DNA from: Thermococcus argininiproducens
GTDB lineage: Archaea; Methanobacteriota_B; Thermococci; Thermococcales; Thermococcaceae
Assembly: GCF_023746595.1 (NCBI RefSeq)
Contig: NZ_CP080572.1
Location: forward strand, 434,001 to 498,000
Reading direction: 5' to 3'
DNA: 64,000 nucleotides
Shown: positions 1 to 9,212 of the stretch, piece by piece
Layout: each line of letters begins with the position of its first letter
Numbering within the stretch: the stretch's first letter is position 1
Program-made: the position numbers and the translations under genes
Notes under the pieces: generated by a model
Database searches by the model: none
Told to the model about the DNA's origin: nothing
Seen by the model: the letters and a program-made list of their open reading frames with translations, nothing else

Positions 1-165
1 ATCAATTCCCCAGTCTGGCAGTTTATTAGAGAATATGGCCAATAAAGAACCCAATGTAGTCATTATTGCTACAAAGAGACCCGCATAGAAAGATACTACT
101 ATGAGATTACCCCCAGATATGTTGAGTAGGTATTCTCCAAGCCTTGCGATAGAGTTCTCTAACAC
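1..165 (-). CDS. ZIP-family metal transporter, N-terminal fragment
   Basis: An open frame runs off the left edge of the window. It begins at a GTG at 163-165 preceded by a GGTGG ribosome binding site on the minus strand. The 55 visible residues hold a short amphipathic start, then a hydrophobic segment (VVSFYAGLFVAIMTTLG) and a basic/aromatic turn ending in LPDWGID. This resembles the N-terminus of ZIP/GufA zinc transporters of Thermococcales, which begin with the same layout. The identification rests on a short fragment; another polytopic membrane protein is possible. Confidence 0.55.
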   Translation of the reverse strand, partial: MLENSIARLGEYLLNISGGNLIVVSFYAGLFVAIMTTLGSLLAIFSNKLPDWGID

Positions 166-226
166 TTTTAGCCCACCCTAATAAATAAAATGTTGAAATA
201 TTATAAAAATTGCTAAAAACAAAGGA

Positions 227-748
227 CTATGGACCGACATGCATCATTTGAGAGTACATCTCCCAGTCAAGAAGAACCTCGTATTCTGTCTTCAGGATGA
301 AGTAGTGGGTATTTTCCATAGAAGCAAGATATCTAAGAAGGCCTTTTTTAGCATTGTCTTCCGTCATCTCTTCAAGCTTTGAGTAAAACTCTTTAGCTAT
401 TCTTTCAGCCTCCATCGCCCAACGAATAAGCTCTAATATATCGTGAACATCTTTAACTTTCTCCAAAACCGGTTTCAATTCAGGCCCCACATGTTCTTTC
501 GGAAATACAATATCCTCTCCTGGAAAAGACTGAGCATAAAGCTTTCTTAAAAACTCTTCATGCTTTTCCTCTTCACCCGCAAGGAACTCAAGCTTCTTTT
601 TTAAGGTTTCTACACCCACATTCTCAGCCATGCTTCTATAAAACTCTTTTGCCCCAATCTCGGCCTTTATAGCCATTCCCAGAAGCTCCTTAAGGGAGAA
701 TTCATTTACCCTCTCAAGAGGGATTCCCATATCTATATCAACTACCAT
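227..748 (-). CDS. Ferritin-like/rubrerythrin-related diiron protein
   Basis: 173 residues. The chosen ATG (746-748) lies 8 nt after GAGGTGAC; a start three codons upstream would overlap this site. Two helical repeats carry iron-ligand patterns: E-x-x-x-K-E-F-Y followed by E-E-E-K-H-E-E in the first half, and E-A-E-R-I-A-K-E-F-Y followed by E-N-T-H in the second. There is no C-terminal rubredoxin domain. The fold therefore looks like a four-helix ferritin-like bundle, likely a peroxide- or oxygen-scavenging diiron protein. It lies at the downstream end of the superoxide/rubrerythrin cluster and is similar in plan to the protein at 3865-4407, suggesting paralogues. Substrate unknown. Confidence 0.75.
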   Translation of the reverse strand: MVVDIDMGIPLERVNEFSLKELLGMAIKAEIGAKEFYRSMAENVGVETLKKKLEFLAGEEEKHEEFLRKLYAQSFPGEDIVFPKEHVGPELKPVLEKVKDVHDILELIRWAMEAERIAKEFYSKLEEMTEDNAKKGLLRYLASMENTHYFILKTEYEVLLDWEMYSQMMHVGP

Positions 749-842
749 TTCCGTCACCTCATTTCAAAAACCTGACATTATCTAATAGAACTCCCTAATA
801 CTAAAACCTTTCCATTTAATGAGGGTTTTAAATAACAGAAAA

Positions 843-1463
843 CTATTCACGGAGATACTGAGATTCTATCTCGAGACTGTTAAATCGGATTCTAGCTACG
901 TAGTGCAATCTCACCAGAGTATAAATCCAAATAACGAGCGACAATAAATAGACTACTGGAGCCATTGTTCTAGTAGATTGAAGTGCATTGAGCCAGATAA
1001 AGACCACAAATACCCAAGAGGAGATTTTTGCGAGTGTTTTGTAATTTTCTGGCGTTCTAATGTAGCCTGCAATTGCATTAATAAGTAGAATCAAAGAAAC
1101 TGAAGAACCCAATTCAATGACATAAAATCCCTTCTTTTCAACAAAAATGGTAGAGGCCATTATAAGCACTACTTGTAAGAGCATTGTCCAAGTCGCTTTC
1201 ACAAGCTTACTTTCGGAGAGGGAATAAGCTATCATGGCAGGTCCTAAGAGAATCGCAACACTTATGATGGCTTCATGAATCTCAAACATAGTAGCGATAA
1301 ATCCAAGTGACGTTAAAATTCCCCCAACAAGAATGTAGCGAGAGAGTCGCCTACCTCCAAGTCTTACTTTTTCTATTTGCTGTGATAAGTTCCATGTAAG
1401 AAAAATTCCCACAAGCACTAAAATACCACCAACACTCATGAAGATTTGATATTGGTCAACCAT
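843..1463 (-). CDS. Hypothetical polytopic membrane protein
   Basis: 206 residues when started at the ATG at 1461-1463, preceded by GATGATGAG; a longer start five codons upstream is possible. About six or seven hydrophobic segments fill nearly the whole length (for example IFMSVGGILVLVGIFLTW near the N-terminus), separated by short charged loops, with a basic C-terminal tail. I recognise no conserved catalytic motif. It sits between the ferritin-like gene and superoxide reductase on the same strand, with gaps of about 90 nt on each side, so it may be transcribed separately. Function unknown. Confidence 0.6.
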   Translation of the reverse strand: MVDQYQIFMSVGGILVLVGIFLTWNLSQQIEKVRLGGRRLSRYILVGGILTSLGFIATMFEIHEAIISVAILLGPAMIAYSLSESKLVKATWTMLLQVVLIMASTIFVEKKGFYVIELGSSVSLILLINAIAGYIRTPENYKTLAKISSWVFVVFIWLNALQSTRTMAPVVYLLSLVIWIYTLVRLHYVARIRFNSLEIESQYLRE

Positions 1464-1550
1464 GTTCTCATCATCCACATCTTTGACTATTATGTTTATA
1501 CAGAAAAGTAAATAAATCTTCCGTATATCTTGAAAAAAGTTTAAGAAAAA

Positions 1551-1910
1551 TCACTCAAGTGGGACTCTGTTCTCCCAAAGGCCATGAATATTACAGTAGC
1601 TTAGAGCATAAATTATCCCCTTTTTCTCTAGCTTAACTTTCAGTTTGGCAAAAGGCTCAACGAGTCCAGGTTCAAACTCAAATCTTCCTAGGCTTATTGG
1701 ATTGAACTGTCTTCCTTCCTCATAGAAGAAAACTTCAATCCATCTTATGGAGTGTTCGACGGTATTGGGGTGAGGACCAACCCAAACCTTAATTTTGTAG
1801 TAATCCTCTTCTTTCTTAACTTCAATCTTAGGCACGTGGCTTTCCCTTTTGCCTGCAGCTGGGCCTTCACTCACATCTGAAGTATAAATAATTTCCCCAA
1901 GTTTCTTCAT
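1551..1910 (-). CDS. sorA: Superoxide reductase (neelaredoxin type)
   Basis: 119 residues, close to the 124 of the Pyrococcus furiosus enzyme. It reduces superoxide to peroxide with electrons from rubredoxin and makes no O2. Iron-centre ligands are visible: a His in ESHVP near residue 25, two His in HPNTVEHSIRW, and Cys plus His in the C-terminal YCNIHGLW. There is no N-terminal desulforedoxin domain, so this is the one-iron class. The ATG at 1908-1910 is chosen because GGTGG lies 5 nt upstream; a GTG at 1917-1919 would fall inside that site. It follows the rubredoxin gene directly, with the ribosome binding site against the rubredoxin stop, so the two are cotranscribed electron donor and acceptor. 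Confidence 0.95.
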   Translation of the reverse strand: MKKLGEIIYTSDVSEGPAAGKRESHVPKIEVKKEEDYYKIKVWVGPHPNTVEHSIRWIEVFFYEEGRQFNPISLGRFEFEPGLVEPFAKLKVKLEKKGIIYALSYCNIHGLWENRVPLE

Positions 1911-1920
1911 AAAAACCACC

Positions 1921-2085
1921 TCAATCCTCTATCTTCTCAAACATATCTTTTGGTGCTCCACAGAGCGGGCATACCCAATCATCTGGGATTTCCTCAAACT
2001 TTGTTCCTGGATTAACACCACTATCTGGATCTCCTGCTTCCTCATCGTATATATACCCACATACTATACATTTCCACTTTGCCAT
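1921..2085 (-). CDS. rub: Rubredoxin
   Basis: 54 residues: [20 protein letters not shown] begins the protein, and the second knuckle is VCPLCGAPK. The CxxCG...CPxCG pattern binds one Fe(Cys)4 centre. It carries single electrons from the NAD(P)H:rubredoxin oxidoreductase (2764-3855) to superoxide reductase and rubrerythrin. The ATG follows GGATGGTGGAAAC. The 76-nt gap after rubrerythrin contains a TTTTTAAGG stretch that could be a TATA element for this gene and superoxide reductase. Confidence 0.95.
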   Translation of the reverse strand: MAKWKCIVCGYIYDEEAGDPDSGVNPGTKFEEIPDDWVCPLCGAPKDMFEKIED

Positions 2086-2161
2086 GTTTCCACCATCCTA
2101 ATATTATTAGATCGACCTTAAAAAGTTTGTGCTCCAAACCAATATGGTTAAAAATGAAAAA

Positions 2162-2677
2162 TCACTCAAAAACTACAAACTTTTCTCTTGAAGCTCCGCA
2201 CACTGGACAATATTCAGGAGCCTCGTCTATAACCGTGTATCCACATACTGGACATATGTAGACCTTCTTTATTTCAAGATCCTTTTTCTGTTCTGCCAGT
2301 TCTTTGGCTTCCCTGTAAAGCTCTGCATGGATTTTTTCTGCCTCTAAAGCATAATGAGTACTCCTCACAGCTTCTTTCTCACCCTGAAGCTCAGCAGTTG
2401 CTTTGTAAACTGGATACATTTCTTCAACCTCAAAAGTCTCCCCATCTATTGCTACCTGAAGGTTGCTAGGAGTGTCCTTAATATTGCCGAGTGCTTGATA
2501 ATGATTTTTAGCATGTACAAGCTCAGCAAAAGCTATCGCTCTAAAGAGCTTTGCTATATTAGGGAATCCTTCCTTTTCAGCAACGTCCGCAAAAATTAGA
2601 TATCTCATATGCGCTTGGCTTTCTCCTGCATATGCATCTTCAAGAAACTTCTTGGTCATTTTTCTTTCGACTACCAT
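2162..2677 (-). CDS. rbr: Rubrerythrin
   Basis: 171 residues, the same length as the P. furiosus enzyme. An N-terminal diiron four-helix domain (E in AGESQAHMRY, E in AFAELVHAKNH, E in EEMYPVY, and EAEKIHAELY) is followed by a rubredoxin-like domain (CPVCGY and CPVCGASREK). It reduces hydrogen peroxide to water using rubredoxin. Start: ATG at 2675-2677 after GGGGTGGTAGCT; a start three codons upstream would sit on the binding site. It is the first gene of the rbr-rubredoxin-SOR group and has a good TATA box upstream (2715-2727). Confidence 0.95.
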   Translation of the reverse strand: MVVERKMTKKFLEDAYAGESQAHMRYLIFADVAEKEGFPNIAKLFRAIAFAELVHAKNHYQALGNIKDTPSNLQVAIDGETFEVEEMYPVYKATAELQGEKEAVRSTHYALEAEKIHAELYREAKELAEQKKDLEIKKVYICPVCGYTVIDEAPEYCPVCGASREKFVVFE

Positions 2678-2714
2678 AGCTACCACCCCAAAACGACATT
2701 ATTAATTCGATAGA

Positions 2715-2727
2715 GAAATATAAAAGG
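2715..2727 (-). promoter_or_regulatory. Archaeal TATA box for rubrerythrin
   Basis: On the minus strand the sequence CTTTTATATTTCT lies about 38-50 nt before the rubrerythrin start codon, preceded by an A-rich possible BRE. A start of transcription about 25 nt downstream would leave a short leader containing the GGGGTGG ribosome binding site. Confidence 0.5.
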
Positions 2728-2763
2728 TTTTCTATCCGAAACTTATAAAGAGGAGAGGAAATA

Positions 2764-3855
2764 TTAAAGTTCGTCAATGCTAACTCTAGACTTTATTTTC
2801 CTTTCAAGTTCTAATGCCTTTTTCACGTCTTTAATGATAACTGCCCCCACAACTTTTCCTTCCTTAAGAAATACCTTTGTTCTATTATCTAGCCAGTGCC
2901 CCTCCCCCTTTGTTTCTCCTATGATAGCTATGGGGAAGTCACCAAACTTAAAAACGGTAGAACGAAACTCAAAAGCATAGCTATCTTCTTTCCCCCGTAT
3001 GAGATTTGCAAGAACCCTCGCGTGTCCCATTGCACCTTTAGCGGTTCCACAGATTATTCCATTATATTCTGCACAGTCCCCAATAGCATAGACATCACGA
3101 GCCGAAGTCCTGAATCGATCATCAATTAAAATTCCCCTGCCTGCATGGATACCGCTCTTCAGGGCAAGCTCTTTGTTTGGAATTATCCCTATTGCACAGA
3201 TCTTTACTCTTCCCTCTATATATCCCTTCTCAGTAAAAACGCCCTCTCTATCTGCTTTTAACACATTGGCATTTAAATAGAACTCCACTCCTTTAGATGC
3301 AAGCTCTTCCATTATCAGCTCTGTAAGCTCATTATCAAGGCCAAGAAGATTACTTCCTCTATGGACAAGTTTAACCCTATATCCAGCTTTTGATAAGTTG
3401 CCTGCCAGTTCAAGCCCTATAAATCCCCCTCCAACGATAAGAACATCACCTTCATTTTCAACTAGTTTCTTTATTTTCTCTGCATCTTTTAATGTTCTGA
3501 GTGGCATTAGATTCTCTTTTCCTTCTATCATTGGCTCCCTAGGGCTGGCCCCTGTAGCTATTACGAGAAGATCATAAGGAAGTTCCCCTGCACTCGTTAT
3601 CAATTTTTTACGGAGTCTATCTATAACCTCTGCTTTAGTCCCCAGTCTTAGTTCTATCCCTTTATTTTCATACCACTCAAATGAATAAGGAAAAAGTTTC
3701 TCCTTTTTTACAGCCCCTGCTATGTAATGACTCAACATGGGTTTAGTATAGTAAGGAAGATCCTCCTGCTCTATAATAGCCACCTCGTATTCGTCAGAAA
3801 GCTGTTTTGCTAATTCAACTCCCCCGGGGCCATTTCCAACAATCAAAAGCCTCAT
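2764..3855 (-). CDS. nror: NAD(P)H:rubredoxin oxidoreductase
   Basis: 363 residues (the P. furiosus enzyme is 359). An FAD-binding GNGPGG motif is at residues 7-12, the conserved TGASPR at 101-106, an NAD(P)H-binding GGGFIGLE at 142-149, and a second FAD contact AIGD at 257-260. The enzyme passes electrons from NAD(P)H to rubredoxin and so powers superoxide reductase and rubrerythrin just downstream. The next gene upstream (3865-4407) ends 9 nt before this start, so the two are probably one transcript. Confidence 0.93.
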   Translation of the reverse strand: MRLLIVGNGPGGVELAKQLSDEYEVAIIEQEDLPYYTKPMLSHYIAGAVKKEKLFPYSFEWYENKGIELRLGTKAEVIDRLRKKLITSAGELPYDLLVIATGASPREPMIEGKENLMPLRTLKDAEKIKKLVENEGDVLIVGGGFIGLELAGNLSKAGYRVKLVHRGSNLLGLDNELTELIMEELASKGVEFYLNANVLKADREGVFTEKGYIEGRVKICAIGIIPNKELALKSGIHAGRGILIDDRFRTSARDVYAIGDCAEYNGIICGTAKGAMGHARVLANLIRGKEDSYAFEFRSTVFKFGDFPIAIIGETKGEGHWLDNRTKVFLKEGKVVGAVIIKDVKKALELERKIKSRVSIDEL

Positions 3856-3864
3856 AAAATTCCC

Positions 3865-4407
3865 TCATGGCTGAGTTCTAGGTTTGTAATATATCTCCAC
3901 TTGATTAAATATTACATGCGCTGGTATCTCAGCATATTCGGGCTTTCCTCTCATCAGCCCTTCAAGATACTCCTTATGAGCTTCAATAGCTTTATAGTGG
4001 GCTTTTTCTTGTGCAACTAGGAAATCAAAAAGAGCTTTATGTTCGGGAAGTTTTTGACCCAAAAGAGTATAAACTCTTTCAGCAGTCTTCTCGTTCATAA
4101 GAGCTGTTTTTAACGCTTCCACTAAGTTTCCCAGAGTTACAATATTTACCGTACTCTCTACAAACGGAACGCTTTTTGGGACTGTATACTCCTTATTCCC
4201 AAAGATCTTCCCATAGAGATTTAAGAGAAGTGTCTTATGGGCCTGTTCGGCCTTTGCGAGGTCTTTAAAGAATTCCCCTATCAACTCACCTTTTCCCTCG
4301 GCAAGTTTTAAGTAGAACTGTTTTGCATCCTCCTCAGATGCAATTGCATATCCCAAAATCTCCTTTTCAGGCAGTTTCTCTAATTTTTTAACAATTTCTT
4401 CTTCCAT
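3865..4407 (-). CDS. Ferritin-like/rubrerythrin-related diiron protein
   Basis: 180 residues starting at ATG 4405-4407, eight nt after GAGGTA; an ATG two codons upstream is too close to that site. Two helical halves carry ferritin-like patterns: E-E-D-A-K-Q-F-Y with E-Q-A-H, and E-K-T-A-E-R-V-Y with E-K-A-H. No rubredoxin domain is present. It ends 9 nt before the rubredoxin reductase gene, placing it in the peroxide-defence operon. It resembles the 227-748 protein in size and plan. Probably a diiron oxidase/peroxidase; whether it uses rubredoxin is unknown. Confidence 0.75.
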   Translation of the reverse strand: MEEEIVKKLEKLPEKEILGYAIASEEDAKQFYLKLAEGKGELIGEFFKDLAKAEQAHKTLLLNLYGKIFGNKEYTVPKSVPFVESTVNIVTLGNLVEALKTALMNEKTAERVYTLLGQKLPEHKALFDFLVAQEKAHYKAIEAHKEYLEGLMRGKPEYAEIPAHVIFNQVEIYYKPRTQP

Positions 4408-4547
4408 GGACATTACCTCAATAATATTTTTTCATAGCTTCTATTTAAGAGTATCCAAAACAATCCTAATAGTTCCCTTCAAAAACAAGTGACCTACCCA
4501 TCCTAAAGAGCTAGGTTTTCAGAAGAAAATAAAAATTTAAAGAGGAG

Positions 4548-5774
4548 TCATTTCCTAAGTTTCTGGATGAGCTTTCTCACCCCTTTCCTTATCCTTACTT
4601 CATCTTCTGGAATGGTTTGACCTTTTACCTCAATTGTATCCACATGATCAAACTTTGATCTTTTAATGAGTGTCTCTATTTCTCTCCCTGCAACTCCTGC
4701 CCATCCAAAAGTACCAAGTATAAGCACAGGTTTTTCATAGTTGGCTTTATCAAGTAGCTCGTAAAGAGTGTACCTTATGCGGGGATGTATGTTTGCTTCA
4801 TAAGTGGAAGCCCCAATTATCAAGGCTTCACTATCGGGAACTTCTCCAAGGATATTACCAACTGCAGGTGCTTCTTTGTCTGTAAACTTGTAAACTACTG
4901 GATTAAACCCTTGTTTCCTTAATTCATCAATAGCTATTTGGATACTTTTTTCAACAAATCCATACATTGAATCATAGACCACCAAAACTTTTCCTTTCGT
5001 TGGAATTCCAGCTCCAACTTTTGCATAGTATTCAAAAATCATCTGGGGGTTTTTACGCCATATTAGACCATGGCCAGGGAGAATCATTTTAACATCGTTC
5101 ACGATACCCATGTTCTTTATTTTCTCGAGATTTTCTACGATGTACTTATGATAGTGACCAATGACAGTTACAATATACTTCGTTACATATGGGAGGTACT
5201 TCTCAACGATTTTATCGTCACTGTCATCTATTGCCTCAGGTATTGAGTACCCTCCTCCAGCATCACAGCCAAAGATTATCTTGTCTTCAATCAAGTACGT
5301 TATCATTGTATCGGGCCAGTGCAACCATGGAACTGTTATGAATTTAAAAGTCCTGTTTCCTATTCTAAGCTCTTCTCCATCTTCAATTGCATGAACATTC
5401 TCTTTTATCCCAAAAAATGCCTCTAGAAGTCTTTTTGCAAAGATGGTCCCAATTATTTTCGCTTTATAGCCGTTGACCTCAAGTACTTTCGGTAGTGCTC
5501 CACTATGGTCAGGCTCCATATGATGGACTACAATATGAGTTATCTCCTTAGGATCAACAATACTAGAAAGTGCTTCAAGAAATTCTTCAGTATACTCTTT
5601 TTTCCAAGCATCAAAGAGTATAACAGCATTATCTGTTTTCATCAAATAGGCATTGTAAGTTATTCCCTCTGGGATGTCCCACGTAGCCTCAAAATACCTT
5701 ATCTGGTCATCATCAATTCTCAAAAGGTAGAGCTCTGGCTCTTCTAAAAGTTTCTCAATCCAAACCTTTGACAT
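4548..5774 (-). CDS. fprA: FprA-type diiron flavoprotein (rubredoxin:oxygen oxidoreductase)
   Basis: 408 residues. An N-terminal metallo-beta-lactamase-like domain holds the diiron ligands H85-x-E87-x-D89-H90, H152, D171 and a His near residue 235 (LPGHG). A C-terminal flavodoxin domain begins near residue 262, with an FMN phosphate loop in YDSMYGFVEK. Family members reduce O2 to water (or NO to N2O) with electrons from rubredoxin, fitting the neighbouring genes. The ATG at 5772-5774 follows GGGTGATG; 18 extra codons upstream have no such site. It lacks the extra rubredoxin/flavin domain of flavorubredoxins. Confidence 0.92.
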   Translation of the reverse strand: MSKVWIEKLLEEPELYLLRIDDDQIRYFEATWDIPEGITYNAYLMKTDNAVILFDAWKKEYTEEFLEALSSIVDPKEITHIVVHHMEPDHSGALPKVLEVNGYKAKIIGTIFAKRLLEAFFGIKENVHAIEDGEELRIGNRTFKFITVPWLHWPDTMITYLIEDKIIFGCDAGGGYSIPEAIDDSDDKIVEKYLPYVTKYIVTVIGHYHKYIVENLEKIKNMGIVNDVKMILPGHGLIWRKNPQMIFEYYAKVGAGIPTKGKVLVVYDSMYGFVEKSIQIAIDELRKQGFNPVVYKFTDKEAPAVGNILGEVPDSEALIIGASTYEANIHPRIRYTLYELLDKANYEKPVLILGTFGWAGVAGREIETLIKRSKFDHVDTIEVKGQTIPEDEVRIRKGVRKLIQKLRK

Positions 5775-5870
5775 TTTTTCATCACCCCAATTTAGTTCAG
5801 AAATCAAAAATATAAAAAGGTTTTTCACCTTTCAAAAAATCCAAATACTTCAAGAATTCAATAAAGAAAA

Positions 5871-6743
5871 TTAAAAGCCTTTCTTTGCCCCCAAAATCTT
5901 CTTAATCTCCCCAAATTTTGGTTTTCTTTGCCATAATGGTGTTTTATCCTTCTTATAAGCCATAACTTGCTCTTCAAATGTTGGTTTTTCGTGGATGTAG
6001 AATATTCCAAGTGGAAGAGGATCAGTTTCTATTGCCCTCTTAAAAGCCTCCTCCCTATTGTACGGATCATGATCTTCCATCCAGTATGTATGCTTGTGGT
6101 ACCATTCGTAAGTATTTACCTTGTTGAAACTTACACAGGGGTGGAATATATCCACTATAGCCAATCCTTTGTGCTGAATTGCTTTCTTTATAATCCCCAC
6201 ACTTTCCTCGAAGTACCCCATGAAAGTTCTCGCAACAAATGATGCATCGAGGGCTATTGCTAATGCTATTGGGTTAAATGGCTCTTCAAAGACACCCCAA
6301 GGTTGAGTTGGAGTTTTCATTCCGAGCATTGTTGTAGGGGAAGCCTGACCTTTGGTAAGCCCATAAATTTGGTTGTCATGGATGAGAACCGTTATGTCAG
6401 GGTTTCTTCTTATTGCATGAAGGAAATGATTCCCTCCTTCGGCATACATATCCCCGTCCCCACCTTCCGCTATCACAGTAAGCTTTGGATTACTTGCCTT
6501 TACAGCAGTCGCTATAGGTATTGAACGCCCATGAAGTGTGTGGTAACCATTGACCTTTATGTAGTGAGGCATCTTTGCAGCTTGCCCTATTCCGCTTATG
6601 ATCACTACTTCTTGAGGGGTTAGATTAAGCTCAGCAAAAACCTTCCTTAATATATTTCTAATTCCAAAGTTCCCACATCCAGGGCACCACGCTACATCTT
6701 TACTTCCAGGCCTGTTTGGTTCAAAAAGCATTGGAGAGGTCAT
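5871..6743 (-). CDS. korB: 2-oxoacid:ferredoxin oxidoreductase, beta subunit
   Basis: 290 residues. It carries a CPGCGN motif (C20, C23) and the thiamine-diphosphate motif starting at GDGD (95-98) and ending at HDNQIYG near 122-128; HPCVSFN near 200 supplies another likely cluster cysteine. The subunit binds TPP and a [4Fe-4S] cluster and oxidatively decarboxylates a 2-oxoacid to the acyl-CoA, reducing ferredoxin. Its start overlaps the stop of the alpha gene (6740-6743), so the two are translationally coupled. The exact substrate (pyruvate, 2-oxoglutarate or other) cannot be read from sequence alone. No separate delta ferredoxin subunit is present. Confidence 0.88.
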   Translation of the reverse strand: MTSPMLFEPNRPGSKDVAWCPGCGNFGIRNILRKVFAELNLTPQEVVIISGIGQAAKMPHYIKVNGYHTLHGRSIPIATAVKASNPKLTVIAEGGDGDMYAEGGNHFLHAIRRNPDITVLIHDNQIYGLTKGQASPTTMLGMKTPTQPWGVFEEPFNPIALAIALDASFVARTFMGYFEESVGIIKKAIQHKGLAIVDIFHPCVSFNKVNTYEWYHKHTYWMEDHDPYNREEAFKRAIETDPLPLGIFYIHEKPTFEEQVMAYKKDKTPLWQRKPKFGEIKKILGAKKGF

Positions 6744-8452
6744 TCTAACACCCCCTTAAGAGCATCAAGAATCTCCTCAACCGAGAAAGGCCTCCCATCA
6801 TACTTCAAAATCTTGTGATCTACGCTTACTCCAAATTCTTTCTTTAGGAGTTCTGCGAACTGAGCTGTAACGTTCTGCTCAATATCAATTAGCACTTTAT
6901 CTTCCAATACCTCTTTAACGGTACTTGGTAGGGGGTAAAGCCATTTAAAATGTAAAAATGCTATATCTTCCCTTCCAAGATTCTCAAGAGCCTCTTTTAT
7001 TACATGATACGTTGAACCCCAACTAATAACAAGGTACCTCGCCTCCTCACTTCCAATAAGCTCTGGCATCATTGCATTTTTTCTTATTGTCCTAAGCTTT
7101 TTAATGGCCCTTTTCTCCTGCATAAGTCTTGAGAGTTCTTCATCTTCTGTAATATCTCCCCATTCATCATGTTCATTTCCATTTGCTACTATAATTCCTT
7201 TTCCATAACCAGGTATTCCCCTTGGAGAGATACCATCTTCTGTGAGGAGATAGCGCTTATAGTTTTCATCTGTCTCGACTATATGTTTCTCAACCTTAAG
7301 TCCACTCAAATCAAACTCTGGCAAGTTATAGTATGTATCAACGAAGTATTGATCAGTAAGAATTATCACAGGAACCTGATACTTATCCGCCAAGTTGAAC
7401 GCAGTAGCTGTTAGGTAGAACGCCTCTTCTATACTCCCCGGAGCAAGAACTATACGTGGAAACTCCCCATGTCCAGAGTATAAAACAAGGTTCAAATCAC
7501 TTTGCAGTGTCCTTGTTGGCAAACCAGTTGCCGGGCCTGGCCTTTGAGCTAGATGAATTACTATTGGGTTCTCTGCCATTCCAGCCAAACTTAAGGCCTC
7601 AGTCATTAGAGCAAATCCCCCACCAGAAGTCGTAACCATTCCTCTTGCACCAGCAAACCATGCACCCAGTGCCATGTTTATTGCTGCAATCTCATCTTCC
7701 ACTTGCTCCACAATTATCTCAAACTCCTCTGCATGTTGAGCGGAAAAAACAGCAACTCCAGTTGACGGACTCATTGGGTAAAAAGTTAGAATGTTCATTC
7801 CTCCAGCAATAGCCCCTAAAGCAATAGCCTCAGTACCACTCAAGAGCACTTCTTCCTTAACTCTCTCATCTTTTTTCACATTGATCCCAATGGTCTTTTC
7901 TTCACACAACTTTACGCCAAGGCTATATCCCTTTTCAGCCGCTTCGATGTTTTTAGAGACTACATCTTCACCCTTAGAGCCAAACCTCTTCCTTAAGTAC
8001 TCTTTAAGAATCTCAAAATCCCCATGGAAGAGACCAACTGCTATTCCAGCGGCTATTGTGTTTAGATATAAAGGACTGCCCACGTCTTTTGCCATTTTGT
8101 TAAAAGGAACTTCAACAAAAGTAATTTTCTCCATAAATTCCTCTTCAACGTTTTCTCGCTCTCCAAGAACAACTGTATTTTCTGAGAGCCTATTTTCCAG
8201 CCAGGGCAAAACTCCACGCTTGAATGGAATTAGAATGTCAATTCTCTTTACAAAAGCTCTTACTTTCTTAGAAGAAACCCTTATTTCGGTTGTATTTATA
8301 CCTCCTCTCACTCGAGACATGTATTCTTTATTCGCATAGACATTGTATCCAGAAAGTTTCAAAACTCTTGTTAAGATTTCCTCTACGGTTTGAATTCCCT
8401 GCCCCGCTGCACCACCCAAAACAATAGAAACATCTTCTTTAAACTCAACCAT
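6740..8452 (-). CDS. korA: 2-oxoacid:ferredoxin oxidoreductase, fused gamma-alpha subunit
   Basis: 570 residues. The N-terminal ~190 residues are a gamma-type domain ([10 protein letters not shown] at 13-22). The alpha domain starts near residue 203 with the typical [14 protein letters not shown] and FYPMSPSTG stretch, followed by the [13 protein letters not shown] segment. This gamma-alpha fusion marks the two-subunit oxidoreductase class rather than the four-subunit POR/VOR class. It pairs with the beta subunit just downstream. The start follows GAGGGATTGAG; a TATA-like TTTATATAA lies about 50 nt upstream. Gene names are used loosely, as the substrate is not determined. Confidence 0.88.
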   Translation of the reverse strand: MVEFKEDVSIVLGGAAGQGIQTVEEILTRVLKLSGYNVYANKEYMSRVRGGINTTEIRVSSKKVRAFVKRIDILIPFKRGVLPWLENRLSENTVVLGERENVEEEFMEKITFVEVPFNKMAKDVGSPLYLNTIAAGIAVGLFHGDFEILKEYLRKRFGSKGEDVVSKNIEAAEKGYSLGVKLCEEKTIGINVKKDERVKEEVLLSGTEAIALGAIAGGMNILTFYPMSPSTGVAVFSAQHAEEFEIIVEQVEDEIAAINMALGAWFAGARGMVTTSGGGFALMTEALSLAGMAENPIVIHLAQRPGPATGLPTRTLQSDLNLVLYSGHGEFPRIVLAPGSIEEAFYLTATAFNLADKYQVPVIILTDQYFVDTYYNLPEFDLSGLKVEKHIVETDENYKRYLLTEDGISPRGIPGYGKGIIVANGNEHDEWGDITEDEELSRLMQEKRAIKKLRTIRKNAMMPELIGSEEARYLVISWGSTYHVIKEALENLGREDIAFLHFKWLYPLPSTVKEVLEDKVLIDIEQNVTAQFAELLKKEFGVSVDHKILKYDGRPFSVEEILDALKGVLE

Positions 8453-8593
8453 ATCTCAATCCCTCACATTAAGTTCGACTTCCGTCATAATAAGGTTTGT
8501 GAGTTAGGTTTATATAATTTTCTTTTGGAATGCTAATAACAAGATCTCCATTAAAGAAGATTTTTAGAAGAAAAAAGACAGAATTGGAAAAAG

Positions 8594-9116
8594 TCATTCT
8601 AGCTTTTTATGGCAAAACCACCAATCATAGCACTCAATTTCCCCTCTTGCTTTGGCTTCTTTGCGTTTTTTGATTTGTTCAACTGTTCCGGCAGGTGGCA
8701 CAATAGCCCTATCTCCAATTAATTCATTGTTGGGCCATTTATGAGGCAATGCAACACCTTTTTCAGTGCTTATTTTAAGAGCCTTCACAAGTCTAAGTAT
8801 TTCGTCCCAATCTCTGCCAACTTCTGCCGGGTAGTATACAATAGCCCGGATAATTCCTTTATTGTCAACTACAAAAACTGCTCTTGCTGTACTCGTTGCT
8901 CCACTGGGTATCATGCCCAAAGCATCAGCAAGGTTACCGCGATCATCAGCGATAACCGGGAACGTTATCTCCATTCCAAGGTTCTCCTTTATCCATTCCA
9001 TCCATTTAAGGTGGCTGAACACTTGATCAACACTTAATCCAATAGGCTCAACTCCAAGCTCTCTGAACTGTTCAACTCTTTTTTGCATCCCGTAGAATTC
9101 AGTTGTACAAACTGGG
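8594..9116 (-). pseudogene. Peroxiredoxin, 5'-truncated
   Basis: The reading frame matches 1-Cys-like peroxiredoxins of Thermococcales (about 216 residues), including the conserved [21 protein letters not shown] and C-terminal [13 protein letters not shown]. The similarity begins abruptly at PVCTTEFYG (from 9115). Upstream of this the frame enters an IS200/IS605-like end (9117-9155) and meets an in-frame TAG. The first possible ATG (9086-9088) lies after the peroxidatic cysteine of PVCTTEF. About 45 N-terminal residues, start codon and promoter are therefore missing. The remaining 3' part is uninterrupted, so the truncation looks recent. I see no other peroxiredoxin in the window. Confidence 0.85.
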
Positions 9117-9155
9117 CTGAGTTCCTCCCCGCCCTAAAGGACGAGACTTTCAAAG
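9117..9155 (-). repeat. IS200/IS605-like right-end relic, copy 1
   Basis: Minus-strand CTTTGAAAGTCTCGTCCTTT followed by AGGGCGGGGAGGAACTCAG. It shares its order and most bases with copies at 36462-36509 and 62489-62536. CGTCC pairs with GGGCG around a TTTA loop. The last G directly abuts the peroxiredoxin coding sequence, as a transposon end abuts its target. No transposase gene or left end is next to it. The family assignment is by resemblance to subterminal hairpins of IS200/IS605 elements. Confidence 0.6.
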
Positions 9156-9212
9156 GAAAAATGTAAAAGTCTCCATTATTCTCCTAAATTCTACATCTTC
9201 TGAAAAAATTTC

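Noticed and set aside
7791-8339. 182-codon frame opposite the 2-oxoacid oxidoreductase alpha gene
   Set aside because: Serine-rich antisense shadow of a well-supported gene.
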